Below are positions 16,665-25,783 of a stretch of 36,383 nucleotides of DNA, piece by piece. Within the stretch, counting starts at the first letter, position 1, and the number at the start of each line of letters is the position of its first letter. Below the pieces are notes generated by a model. The model did no database searches. It was not told the DNA's origin and saw only the letters and a program-made list of their open reading frames with translations. The stretch is from an uncultured Bacteroidia bacterium. GTDB lineage: Bacteria > Bacteroidota > Bacteroidia > Bacteroidales > UBA932. Both the position numbers and the translations under genes were made by a program. The DNA is taken from contig CADAXR010000015.1 of NCBI GenBank assembly GCA_902791945.1, positions 1 to 36,383 on the forward strand, written 5' to 3'.

Positions 16665-19136
16665 ATGAAAGGAATTCCAATATTCGTAACAGTCCTCTCG
16701 TTGTTTGCCGCAGGGATTACCCTTGAGGCGAAAAGCGAGGTGACAGACACTCTTGGAGGGTCCAAGAGCGTGGCACAGTCCCCTGCGGAGCTCCTGAAAG
16801 GGAAGGTCTCCGGCGTCCGTGTGTCCCGGATGGACGGCGCGCCCAACGGAGCCTTAAACACGAACATCCGCGGATTCAACTCCCTTCGCGGAGACAGCCA
16901 GCCCTTGTGGGTGGTAAACGGCGTCATCCTGACCAACGGCCTTTCCCAGAACCTCAACGCTTTCTGGCAGAAGGGCGGTCTCACCACTAAGGGCGATGCC
17001 ATCCCCAACTACTCCGAGCTCAGCTACTCTCCTGTCCTCAACTCGATGGCTTTCCTCAATCCCTATGACATTGAGAACATCGAGGTGCTCAAGGACCTGA
17101 GCGCCACCGCAAAGTATGGCACCCAGGGCGCCAACGGCGTTATCATAGTCAACACTCACCGTTCTACGGATGAAAGGACCAATGTCTTCTGGCGGTCCAA
17201 TGTCTCGGTGGACATCTCCGGCAGGACGGGTTCCGCCTTCCGCCCCGGAATCAACCACAACCACACTATCGGCGTCAACAAGACCATCAACAACACATCC
17301 TTCGACATTACAGGATTCATCCGCAACACTTATGGGATTGTCCGCCGCACGGGGAGCTTATACGGTGGTATCAACCTCTCTCTGGAAAACACCGTCCACT
17401 CGATAGTCTGGTTCGGCTTCAACAGCATTTTGTCGGTAGGTAAGCAGGAAAACGCCGCCGGAGCGGCCTATCTTGGCAAGCCTTCCACCATGATTCTCTC
17501 CCGCTACCCCAACCGTTTCACCGGCGACAGCCTGAAGGGATGGGAGGAAGACTTCGACGACGAGGTTGAGGATTACAGGGCTTTGAATTCAGTGTGGCTC
17601 CAACTTAATTTCTCGAAGGGTTTCTACTTCAAGGCCTCGCTGGGAGCCGACTTCGAAAGCAACACCCGCCGTATCTGGTACGGCAACGGCACTTCATTCG
17701 GTGCCTCCAACAAGGGCGCGGCTTCCATAATGTCATCCACACTGTTCAATTACAACGCCAAGGGTGAATTCAACTTCAGCCGCTACATCGCTTCCAAGCA
17801 TCACATTACCGCCAGTGCCGCCGTCGAGGTGATAGGCAGCAAGAACAAGTTCGGCGTCATGAACGGTACTTCCTTCGACCTTCATTACCTTAGGGCCAGG
17901 GGACTTTCGACCATGACCAGCCGGGCCATACCTTATAAATTCACCCGTGACTATATAATTGTCGGCACCTATGGTTTGCTGTCCTATGATTATGAAGGGA
18001 TAGTAGGAGTCAATGCCCTTTATCGCGCCGACTTCTCGACCAAATACGACGGTTCGAAGCCCATCAGCTATCCGGCGGCCGACGCCTTCGTGGACATCCA
18101 CAGGATCGCATTCCCTGACAACAAGGTCGTCACGGCCCTCAAGCTTACGGGCGGCTACGGAGAGGCCGGAAGGGAAGACTACATCCCCTATGAGATGCTG
18201 GGTAACTATCTTGTCAGCTATCCTTCAGTCCCTTCCGGCACCGAAGTCTTCTATGACGGGCTCAACCGCATCCACAGTGCCGAATGGAACGTCGGCGCGG
18301 AAATCAGTTTCCTGGATAAGGTGAATCTCAGCGTCAAGTACTATGACAAGAAGGCGACAGAAGAGTTCTTCATCTACAACTTCGGCAAGAAGATAGGTGT
18401 CTATCACGACTGGGCAAAGAAGCACACCCTGGTTTTCTCCACTGAGGGAGCTGTCCGCAACAGGGGGCTTGAATTCGACGGCGATTTCCGTATCCTCGAA
18501 AAGGGTAAGTGGACGCTTACGGCTTTTGCGAACTTCACCTGGAATTTCAACAACATCACGAAGGTCAAATATGAAGACCGCGCCGGACGCAATATCGGCA
18601 AGAATGTCTATGTCAACCTTCTTGCGGAGAATAATTCAGTCGGCACTCTTTACGGATACTCTGAAAACGCCGACGGCTCCATAGCCGACCTCAACGGTGA
18701 CGGAGACATCACTGACGTTGACCGCAAGATACTCGGCAACACCCTTCCGAAATATATGGCCGCACTCGGTGCCACCCTGCGCTACGACGCCTTCACCCTT
18801 GAGTTCGTGATGGACGGGGTGTTCGGCTACAATGTGGCCAATCTCAACAAGATGATTGCAGAAAGCCGGACCAAACTCTCCTCCCGCTATGTGGAGAGGG
18901 GAGATCACGCCAGGCTTTCCAATGTGACCTTCAGTTACATCATACCTGTCAAGTGGAAACCGATACGCAGCCTGAAAGTCAACCTCAGTGCCACCAATCT
19001 GTTTACCATTACCAAATACAAGGGCTGGAACCCGGATGTCAACTGCTACGGCAGCTCCGCCCTTTCCTATGGTCTGGATTACGGCTCCTATCCTACGGTG
19101 CGGAGCATAGTCCTCGGAATAAGCGCTAACTTTTAG
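16665..19136 (+). CDS. SusC-like TonB-dependent receptor, N-terminally short
   Basis: 823 residues. A signal peptide (~1-22) is followed after only about 20 residues by the plug (SPAELLKGKVSGVRV, then NIRGFNSLRGDSQPLWVVNG, IENIEVLKDLSATAKYGTQG) and then a ~600-residue beta-barrel ending in ISANF. The usual carboxypeptidase-regulatory-like domain and a recognisable TonB box are absent. The plug keeps the SusC signature of the ...VLKD.SATA.YG..GANGVI type. The C-terminal part contains a GWNPDVNCYG segment paralleling GWDPDVNSYG in the next gene, so the two are related. It is probably a glycan importer, but its energisation is unclear. It lies between the BACON lipoprotein and a full-length SusC. 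Confidence 0.9.
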   Translation: MKGIPIFVTVLSLFAAGITLEAKSEVTDTLGGSKSVAQSPAELLKGKVSGVRVSRMDGAPNGALNTNIRGFNSLRGDSQPLWVVNGVILTNGLSQNLNAFWQKGGLTTKGDAIPNYSELSYSPVLNSMAFLNPYDIENIEVLKDLSATAKYGTQGANGVIIVNTHRSTDERTNVFWRSNVSVDISGRTGSAFRPGINHNHTIGVNKTINNTSFDITGFIRNTYGIVRRTGSLYGGINLSLENTVHSIVWFGFNSILSVGKQENAAGAAYLGKPSTMILSRYPNRFTGDSLKGWEEDFDDEVEDYRALNSVWLQLNFSKGFYFKASLGADFESNTRRIWYGNGTSFGASNKGAASIMSSTLFNYNAKGEFNFSRYIASKHHITASAAVEVIGSKNKFGVMNGTSFDLHYLRARGLSTMTSRAIPYKFTRDYIIVGTYGLLSYDYEGIVGVNALYRADFSTKYDGSKPISYPAADAFVDIHRIAFPDNKVVTALKLTGGYGEAGREDYIPYEMLGNYLVSYPSVPSGTEVFYDGLNRIHSAEWNVGAEISFLDKVNLSVKYYDKKATEEFFIYNFGKKIGVYHDWAKKHTLVFSTEGAVRNRGLEFDGDFRILEKGKWTLTAFANFTWNFNNITKVKYEDRAGRNIGKNVYVNLLAENNSVGTLYGYSENADGSIADLNGDGDITDVDRKILGNTLPKYMAALGATLRYDAFTLEFVMDGVFGYNVANLNKMIAESRTKLSSRYVERGDHARLSNVTFSYIIPVKWKPIRSLKVNLSATNLFTITKYKGWNPDVNCYGSSALSYGLDYGSYPTVRSIVLGISANF

Positions 19137-19148
19137 AGAGAATAAGCC

Positions 19149-22100
19149 ATGAAGAAAATTTTACTGATCGCAATGATGCTGATCCCGGTTGTGGCCTTCT
19201 CTCAAAGCCACAAGAGTATCAGCGGCACCGTCAAGGATGCCAAGGGGGAGCCGGTCGTCGGAGCCGTCCTCTCCATCGAAGGCAACACCTCGGGCGCCCT
19301 CACCGACATTTCGGGCAACTATATTCTCAACTACACTCCCGCATCCGGCAAAAAGACCATATTGGTTGTCAGCTGCCTCGGCTATGCCGAGCAGAAGATA
19401 GAGCTCGTTTCCCAGACCAGACTCGACATAGTTCTCGAAGAAGAGTCCGAGCTGCTCGAGGATGCGGTGGTCGTCGGTTACGGCTCCATGCGACGCAGCG
19501 ACCTCACCGGCTCCGTGACCTCCATCAAGATAGATGACACGGAAGCAGGCCAGAGCTCCAATCTGAGCCAGCTGCTCCAGGGCCGCGCCGCCGGCGTGCA
19601 AGTCACCAACAACAGCGCCTCTCCCGATGCCGGAGTTTCCATCCTCATCCGCGGCGCCAGCTCGTTCAACAGTTCCTCCGAGCCTCTTTACGTGGTCGAC
19701 GGAATCATCATCAACACCAGCGGCAGCAGCTCGCTGATGAGCTCGCATCTTGGCGACGACAACGCCGGCACCGACGAGGCGACCAACGGCCTCATAGGTA
19801 TCAACCCCATGGATATCGCCTCAATCGAAGTCCTGAAGGATGCATCGGCGACTGCGATTTATGGCTCACAGGGAGCCAACGGCGTTATCCTCATCACCAC
19901 CAAGTCCGCAAGCCGCGAACGTCCTGTCATCAACGCTTCCGTCGGTATCGACATAAGCACTCCATACAAGAAGCAGCCGATGATGAACTTCCAGGAGTAC
20001 GAAGGCTATCTCAGGTCTCTTGTGGAGAGTCCGATCGTCCAGGAATACAATCCTTCCCTTATCAACACGGCCAAATCCAGGCTCAATTCCATCCGCGGCG
20101 ACTCATTCTTCGACCGTTATGAAATAGTTGACTGGCAGGACTACCTCACACGTACGGCCGTCAACCAGCGATATTACGTATCTATCGCCGGCAAGCCCAA
20201 GCAGACAAGTTTCCTGTTTTCACTCGGTCTCAACAACACCCAGGGTATCATCAAGACCACCGGCTTCCTTAATTTCACCTCCAGGCTCAACCTCGAACGC
20301 ACTTTCGGCAAGAAGTTCACCATGGGCATGAAGGTCGGTTTCTCGTATCTTGATTCAAAACTCACCCAGGGAGCTGCGACCGGCAAGCTCAACGCCGCCT
20401 CCTCGCTTATGCGAAGCATGTTGACGTGCCCTCCGTTCATGCAGCTCAGGGAGACCGACGAGGAAGGCGACGTGATAGATCTCGGTGACGACGTCAACCA
20501 GCAATATGGTCCCAACCGGTGGATGCAGGGCTTTGTCAACAACCGTATCGAGTACCGTGTCAATCCGAGCCTCTTCGCCCAGTATAAGATAATCCCCTGG
20601 CTGACGCTGAAGACCACTTTCGGCGGCGACTTCCGTGTTACCGAGCAGAGTAAGTTCAAGTCAAAGCTCCTTACATCTTCGCCGACCGGCTCTTCTGCCG
20701 CCATCGCCCACACCGACCGCCTCTCCTGGAACTGGGACACCACCTTGTCCTGGTACAAAAAACTGAAGAAGAAACACCTCCTGCAGGGCACGATCGGTAT
20801 GTCTATGTCCGGTGCGAAGACCACTGTCCAGACCACTGAGGGCTCCAATATCGACGAATGGAAACCGAAGGACCTCGCCATCAACAGCGCAGCTTACGGC
20901 TACTTCACTTACACTGAGTCGTCCTATTCGCTGATGTCCTTCTTCCTCAGAAGCATCTACGCCTACGACAGCCGTTATATCCTGACGGCCACCGTGCGAG
21001 GTGACGGCTCCAGCCGCTTTGCCAAGAAGAACAAATGGGGCTGCTTCCCGTCCTTCGCTTTCGCCTGGAGGCTCAGCCAGGAGCCGTGGTTCAAGGTTCC
21101 TGTGATTTCCATGGCGAAGTTCAGGGTCGGCTGGGGCCAGGTGGGCAACCAGGCCATATCTTCCTACGCCACGATCTACAACTACACCACCGTCTATCAG
21201 CCCGACCACGGCAACCTCGACTCCCAGCTTGCGCTTGGTACCACCACGAATAACCTTCCCAACGCAAATCTTAAGTGGGAGACCACCGAGCAGACCAACC
21301 TCGGTCTTGACTACGGCATGTTCGACGGCCGCTTCACATTATCCTTCGATGCCTACTATAAAAAGACCAAGGACCTTCTCCAGACCAAGACCCTCGCTCC
21401 TTCGGCCGGTCTGTTGAATCCCTACGTCAATATGGGCGCCATTGAGAATAAGGGTATAGAGCTTACCCTCGACACCGTTCCTCTCAAGTTGGGCGACTTC
21501 GAGTGGTCGATCGGGGGCAATATCTCCTTCAACCGCAACAAGATTCTGTCCATCAATCCTGAAGAAATCGAGAAGGACTGGATATACCTCACCCCTGACG
21601 ACCGTCAGTTCGTCTCCTATTTCAACGGCGACGACATCGGCTCAGGTTCCATCCTGAAGTCCTTCTTGAACATATTCATCGAGGGCAAGCCTATGGCAAT
21701 CTTCTACGGCATGAAGACCGACGGGCTCGTGCAGGAAGGCGAGATGGGACTTCCCTTCTCCGCAACCGACACCGAATACCACGGCCCTGGCTCGATCAAA
21801 TACGTCGACGTGGACAAGGACGGCTATATAACCGAGCACGACCGCACTATCATCGGCGATCCCAACCCGAAATTCACCTACGGTTTCAACACCACGTTCC
21901 GCTGGAAGAACCTTTCCCTTACGGCCAACTTCATCGGTTCGCACGGCAATGATATCTACAACGTCAACCTCATGCTCGACACCAACACTTCCGGTGCCAT
22001 GCAGAATCTCCGCAGGGATGTCGTAGCCAAACAGTGGACCCCTGAGAACACCGACACCTGGTATCCTGCCATCGGCGCCCTGAGCGGGACTGATGTAAAA

Positions 22101-22367
22101 TGGGCCAGCGACCGATATGTGGAGGACGGCTCTTACCTGAGGCTTTCCAATCTTTCCCTATCCTATGACCTTCGCTTCAAGAAGAAGGATTTCTTCATCA
22201 AGAACATCAACTTTACCGCATCGGCCGGCAACGTCTGGGTATGGACAAAGTACTCCGGATGGGATCCGGACGTCAACAGCTACGGTTCGATAAAGAAGAA
22301 GGGTTCGGATATGGGTTCGTATCCCGGAGCGCGCAGCTTCAAGTTTGACATAAAATTCACATTCTGA
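19149..22367 (+). CDS. susC-like: SusC/RagA-family TonB-linked outer membrane receptor
   Basis: 1072 residues with all the expected parts: signal peptide (~1-19), carboxypeptidase-like regulatory domain (ISGTVKDAKGEPVVGAVL, ~25-105), a TonB-box region (DAVVVGYGSM, ~112), plug (LLQGRAAGVQVTNNS, ILIRGASSFNSSSEP, ASIEVLKDASATAIYGSQG) and a long barrel ending FDIKFTF. SusC proteins pair with SusD in the outer membrane and import oligosaccharides using TonB energy. The gap to the next gene is 14 bases, and that gene is SusD, the normal order. It sits directly behind a second, shorter SusC-like gene. Confidence 0.97.
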   Translation: MKKILLIAMMLIPVVAFSQSHKSISGTVKDAKGEPVVGAVLSIEGNTSGALTDISGNYILNYTPASGKKTILVVSCLGYAEQKIELVSQTRLDIVLEEESELLEDAVVVGYGSMRRSDLTGSVTSIKIDDTEAGQSSNLSQLLQGRAAGVQVTNNSASPDAGVSILIRGASSFNSSSEPLYVVDGIIINTSGSSSLMSSHLGDDNAGTDEATNGLIGINPMDIASIEVLKDASATAIYGSQGANGVILITTKSASRERPVINASVGIDISTPYKKQPMMNFQEYEGYLRSLVESPIVQEYNPSLINTAKSRLNSIRGDSFFDRYEIVDWQDYLTRTAVNQRYYVSIAGKPKQTSFLFSLGLNNTQGIIKTTGFLNFTSRLNLERTFGKKFTMGMKVGFSYLDSKLTQGAATGKLNAASSLMRSMLTCPPFMQLRETDEEGDVIDLGDDVNQQYGPNRWMQGFVNNRIEYRVNPSLFAQYKIIPWLTLKTTFGGDFRVTEQSKFKSKLLTSSPTGSSAAIAHTDRLSWNWDTTLSWYKKLKKKHLLQGTIGMSMSGAKTTVQTTEGSNIDEWKPKDLAINSAAYGYFTYTESSYSLMSFFLRSIYAYDSRYILTATVRGDGSSRFAKKNKWGCFPSFAFAWRLSQEPWFKVPVISMAKFRVGWGQVGNQAISSYATIYNYTTVYQPDHGNLDSQLALGTTTNNLPNANLKWETTEQTNLGLDYGMFDGRFTLSFDAYYKKTKDLLQTKTLAPSAGLLNPYVNMGAIENKGIELTLDTVPLKLGDFEWSIGGNISFNRNKILSINPEEIEKDWIYLTPDDRQFVSYFNGDDIGSGSILKSFLNIFIEGKPMAIFYGMKTDGLVQEGEMGLPFSATDTEYHGPGSIKYVDVDKDGYITEHDRTIIGDPNPKFTYGFNTTFRWKNLSLTANFIGSHGNDIYNVNLMLDTNTSGAMQNLRRDVVAKQWTPENTDTWYPAIGALSGTDVKWASDRYVEDGSYLRLSNLSLSYDLRFKKKDFFIKNINFTASAGNVWVWTKYSGWDPDVNSYGSIKKKGSDMGSYPGARSFKFDIKFTF

Positions 22368-22381
22368 TAGGAGGACCGGCT

Positions 22382-24238
22382 ATGAAAAAGATATATATGC
22401 TCATAACGGCAATGCTGATTGCAGGATGCTCCTTCCTGGATGAAAACATGAACACCCAGTATTCCGAGGAGGACATCTTCGGAAGCGAGGCGGCGCTTGA
22501 GGCTTTTGTCACGGGCTGCTACCAGAGTTTCTGCATAAGCGGCTACTACAACGGCAACATGATGGAATGGTTCGCCCCCGCGTCGGCCATAGTCCACTGG
22601 GGTATAACCGGATCATCCCTGTCTGATCCTCAGAAACGCTATACCAGTCTTCTGCATCTTACCCAGTACGCAAGGCATCCTTACAACGTCCAGATGTTCA
22701 AGGCTTTGTATACTACAATCTACAAATGCAACAAGCTGATAGCCGCTCTTCCGGACAGTCCGGTGGATGAGGGTTTCAAGAAGCAGATCGAAGCGGAGGC
22801 CAGGTTCCTCAGGGCCGAATGTTATTTCCATATTGTCCGTCGCTGGGGCAACGCTCCGGTTCATCTGGATGTTCCCACGACGATAGACCAGACTAACGGC
22901 AGGCGTGAAGAATTCTGGAAGATCTACGCCATCGTCCTTGAAGACCTTGATTTTGCCGAGCAGAACGGCCGTGACTACGACACCCAGAGGAAGATAGCCG
23001 GGACCGGGACCGGAAGAGTATGCCGCAACGCGGCCACCGCGGTCAAGTCGCTGGTCTATCTTACGATCGGGACCCTTCTGGAGCACTCCGACCAGAACGA
23101 CAATTTCTGGATTTGCCCCAATTCGGAAGTCTTCGAAGGCTTCGGCGAGATTGGCATCACTTCGGCGAAAGTCGCTTTCGAGAAGGCGCTTGCCTGTGCC
23201 AAGGAGGTTATGCCCGAGACCAGTACGGTCGGGTCCCCTTATAGACTTGCCGACAGTTATGCCCAGCTGTTCAAATGGACAGATCCTGAAGATTTCCAGC
23301 TCAGGGAAAGGATATTCGTGGTCCCCAGCACCAGCGAGAGGGGAGTTTCCCAGCTTGCCACGTGGACACTTCCGAGCTGCTACAACAACTCGGCCGACAA
23401 CGACAGTTATTACGGCCGCTTCCGTCCTTCCCGTTTCGTGTTCCAGAAGTGGTGCGAAGCCTACGGAGGAGTCAAGGGCAGCGGGAATGCGGGCAATATA
23501 TATATAAAGTGCGGAGATCCCAGGATGGATGCGTCCCTGATATACTATTCCTATCCGGGTCAACCTGGAGTCACGAAGTATTGTTATCCTTATGCCAGCG
23601 CCGTTATCAATGGCAACCGCTGGGAGTGCGCGCCGTATTTCAAGAAATACTACGACCCCAAGTATGACGCCACTGCCGGATATGCGGATTTGTATGTGAT
23701 GAGGCTTGCGGAGGTCTATCTGATAGCGGCCGAAGCCTGTGCCAACCTGTGCAACTCCCCTTACGACACTTATGGACAAGAGGGCATCGGCTATGTCAAC
23801 ATCCTGCTCGAAAGGGCGCGCCGTTCCACTGAAGACGGCATCCCCTCCGCGGAGCCGGCAGATTGGGACGCCGCCACGATTGGCACCAAGGCCAATCTCA
23901 TCGACAAGATTTTCTGGGAAAGGGCCTTCGAGATGCTTGGCGAGCAGCACGAATACTTCGACACCCACAGGATGGGCGCGAAGTGGTTTGCCGAGCACGT
24001 GACCATCCCCCACAACGCCTTTCTTTGCCTTCCCCAGCAGGACGACACCCAAAGCGGCAATCCCGGCTACCGTACCAATTATTTCGGACAGCCCCAGTTC
24101 GGCGAAGGCAACTACTACCCTGCCACGCAGGCAGAAGTCCGTAAAGGACTCATCTGCGCGTTCCCTAACAATGAACTTGTCTATAACAGCGCCCTGACCC
24201 TGGACGACCAGAACCCTTCCGAGGTCTTCTGGGAATAA
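22382..24238 (+). CDS. susD-like: SusD/RagB-family starch-binding-like lipoprotein
   Basis: 618 residues with a short lipoprotein signal (MKKIYMLITAMLIAGC, Cys 16) followed by SFLDENMNTQYSEEDIFGS, the conserved opening of mature SusD. Helical segments typical of the TPR-like core are visible (YTTIYKCNKLIAAL, EAEARFLRAECYFHIVRRWG), and the C-terminal RagB/SusD region carries MRLAEVYLIAAEACANL and a late IFWERAFEMLGEQHEYFD. A GGAGG at 22370-22374, 7 bases before the ATG, is an unusually good Shine-Dalgarno for this phylum. It is the lid partner of the preceding SusC; only one SusD is present for the two SusC genes. Confidence 0.95.
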   Translation: MKKIYMLITAMLIAGCSFLDENMNTQYSEEDIFGSEAALEAFVTGCYQSFCISGYYNGNMMEWFAPASAIVHWGITGSSLSDPQKRYTSLLHLTQYARHPYNVQMFKALYTTIYKCNKLIAALPDSPVDEGFKKQIEAEARFLRAECYFHIVRRWGNAPVHLDVPTTIDQTNGRREEFWKIYAIVLEDLDFAEQNGRDYDTQRKIAGTGTGRVCRNAATAVKSLVYLTIGTLLEHSDQNDNFWICPNSEVFEGFGEIGITSAKVAFEKALACAKEVMPETSTVGSPYRLADSYAQLFKWTDPEDFQLRERIFVVPSTSERGVSQLATWTLPSCYNNSADNDSYYGRFRPSRFVFQKWCEAYGGVKGSGNAGNIYIKCGDPRMDASLIYYSYPGQPGVTKYCYPYASAVINGNRWECAPYFKKYYDPKYDATAGYADLYVMRLAEVYLIAAEACANLCNSPYDTYGQEGIGYVNILLERARRSTEDGIPSAEPADWDAATIGTKANLIDKIFWERAFEMLGEQHEYFDTHRMGAKWFAEHVTIPHNAFLCLPQQDDTQSGNPGYRTNYFGQPQFGEGNYYPATQAEVRKGLICAFPNNELVYNSALTLDDQNPSEVFWE

Positions 24239-24250
24239 TCATCTTGCGTT

Positions 24251-25780
24251 ATGAAAGTCAATTCGATACTGATAGCGGTTCCTTTTGTTCTTCTTGCAAC
24301 TCTTTCCTGCGGGAAAAATAACACTGAAGATACCCCTGCCCCTGCACCGCAGAACAACATATCCCTCTCGATGCAGTCGGTATCTTTCGACGGGACTGCC
24401 CTCGGAGAGGAAGATATCGACATCACTGCTGATGCGGCCTGGACGGTGGAAGGCCTTACAGAAGGCATCAAGCAGTGGATTACCATCAGCGCCGAGAGCG
24501 GACAGGGCAACTCGTCCGTCAAGGTCAGTTGCATAGAGCAGAACCCTTTCGGAAGGGAGCGCCTTGCCGTCCTGACTTTCAAGTGCGGTAATGCTGCGGC
24601 CCCTCTCCTCATAAGACAGTCCAAGGATTCCGAAAGCACGATTGAAACCGACATCGACATCATCGAGTTCGGGAAAGCCGTGTCTGAAGAAAGGACCGTG
24701 CAGATAATCACTCCTAAAGCCTGGAGCGTGGAGGGTTATGATGAGCAGTTGCAAGACTGGCTATCCATCACCCCGCTTTCCGGCAATGGCAACGGCAGCA
24801 TCACCGTCAAGACCCTCAAGCCTTTCGAGGGCTCCGGAGTCAGGGAAGCGTCGTTCAGGATCAGGATCGACAGGATCAACAGCGTCTCGGTCGGGGTGAC
24901 TCAGATGTCGTCCCTTGAAATCAGCTTGAATCCCACCGAGCTTGAATTCCCCTCCAATGAGCCCGCCACCCTGACAGTTATCGTGAACACCTCTTCCGTG
25001 ACCGTCCCCTGGACAGTCGAGGGTTATGACGAAAGCGTCAAGGCCTGGCTATCTCTTGAAAAGGAGACTGCTTCCGGTACTGAGACCACGGTCAGCATCA
25101 GTACTTTGAGCGCCAATATGGAAGCTGAGGCGAGACAAGCTACTCTGAAATTCTGTTTCTCCGATGACATTTTTGCAGAGCTAAGCATCACCCAGCCTAT
25201 AGTGCCTCTCGAGGAGAAGGAGATCAAATGGACCAACGGCCTTGCTCCTATAGTCCCTTCAGGAGCAGGATACAGCGGCTTCCCGTGGACGGATGCGACC
25301 TCCGCTGCCGCCACCACCAGCTATTACGACGGCGAAGGCGGAGCCCTTATCTTTACCGGCAATATCACGGCGACTCGTACCTATATTCTCAAGGACACCG
25401 CACAATCCGATGGCGTCACCTATGAGTTCGGTCCGACGATCGAACCATCAGGAACCCTGCTTACATACTATGCTCAGTTTGCAAGTACTTCCACCATACG
25501 TATGCGCAACTCCTATATCAAGCTTCCTGCAATCGACGGGTTCCGTCTTTCCAAGGTCAAAATGACCTGCTCCGACACCCGTTCTACGGCTGCGGTCACT
25601 ATATCGTCCGACAAGTATGCGGAAAATCCTCTGGAAGGCTGCGACAAGATGAGTTTCAGCAAGACCAAGCCTGTGAATGTGGAGATTGAAGGGACCTCTT
25701 CCGCCACCTCTTATTATATATGCCTTGTCAACGACAAGACCGTCACAGGTTTCACTATCACTTACACAGAAGTCCGGTAA
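24251..25780 (+). CDS. three-BACON surface lipoprotein (putative glycan-binding protein)
   Basis: 509 residues with lipoprotein signal (Cys 20, MKVNSILIAVPFVLLATLSC). After a Pro/Ala linker there are three consecutive BACON-like repeats at about 36-125, 127-220 and 222-318. Each contains a W-x-V-E-G-Y/L motif (AAWTVEGL, AWSVEGYDEQL, PWTVEGYDESV), a W-L-S/W-I-T-I strand and a final I-x-Q/T-Q segment. The C-terminal ~190 residues (KWTNGLAPIVPSGAGYSGF onward) form a jelly-roll-like module without repeats and are the likely binding head, with the BACONs as spacers. The gap to the next gene is three bases. No catalytic residues are seen; an SGBP-like role is inferred from its position after SusD. 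Confidence 0.88.
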   Translation: MKVNSILIAVPFVLLATLSCGKNNTEDTPAPAPQNNISLSMQSVSFDGTALGEEDIDITADAAWTVEGLTEGIKQWITISAESGQGNSSVKVSCIEQNPFGRERLAVLTFKCGNAAAPLLIRQSKDSESTIETDIDIIEFGKAVSEERTVQIITPKAWSVEGYDEQLQDWLSITPLSGNGNGSITVKTLKPFEGSGVREASFRIRIDRINSVSVGVTQMSSLEISLNPTELEFPSNEPATLTVIVNTSSVTVPWTVEGYDESVKAWLSLEKETASGTETTVSISTLSANMEAEARQATLKFCFSDDIFAELSITQPIVPLEEKEIKWTNGLAPIVPSGAGYSGFPWTDATSAAATTSYYDGEGGALIFTGNITATRTYILKDTAQSDGVTYEFGPTIEPSGTLLTYYAQFASTSTIRMRNSYIKLPAIDGFRLSKVKMTCSDTRSTAAVTISSDKYAENPLEGCDKMSFSKTKPVNVEIEGTSSATSYYICLVNDKTVTGFTITYTEVR

Positions 25781-25783
25781 GCC

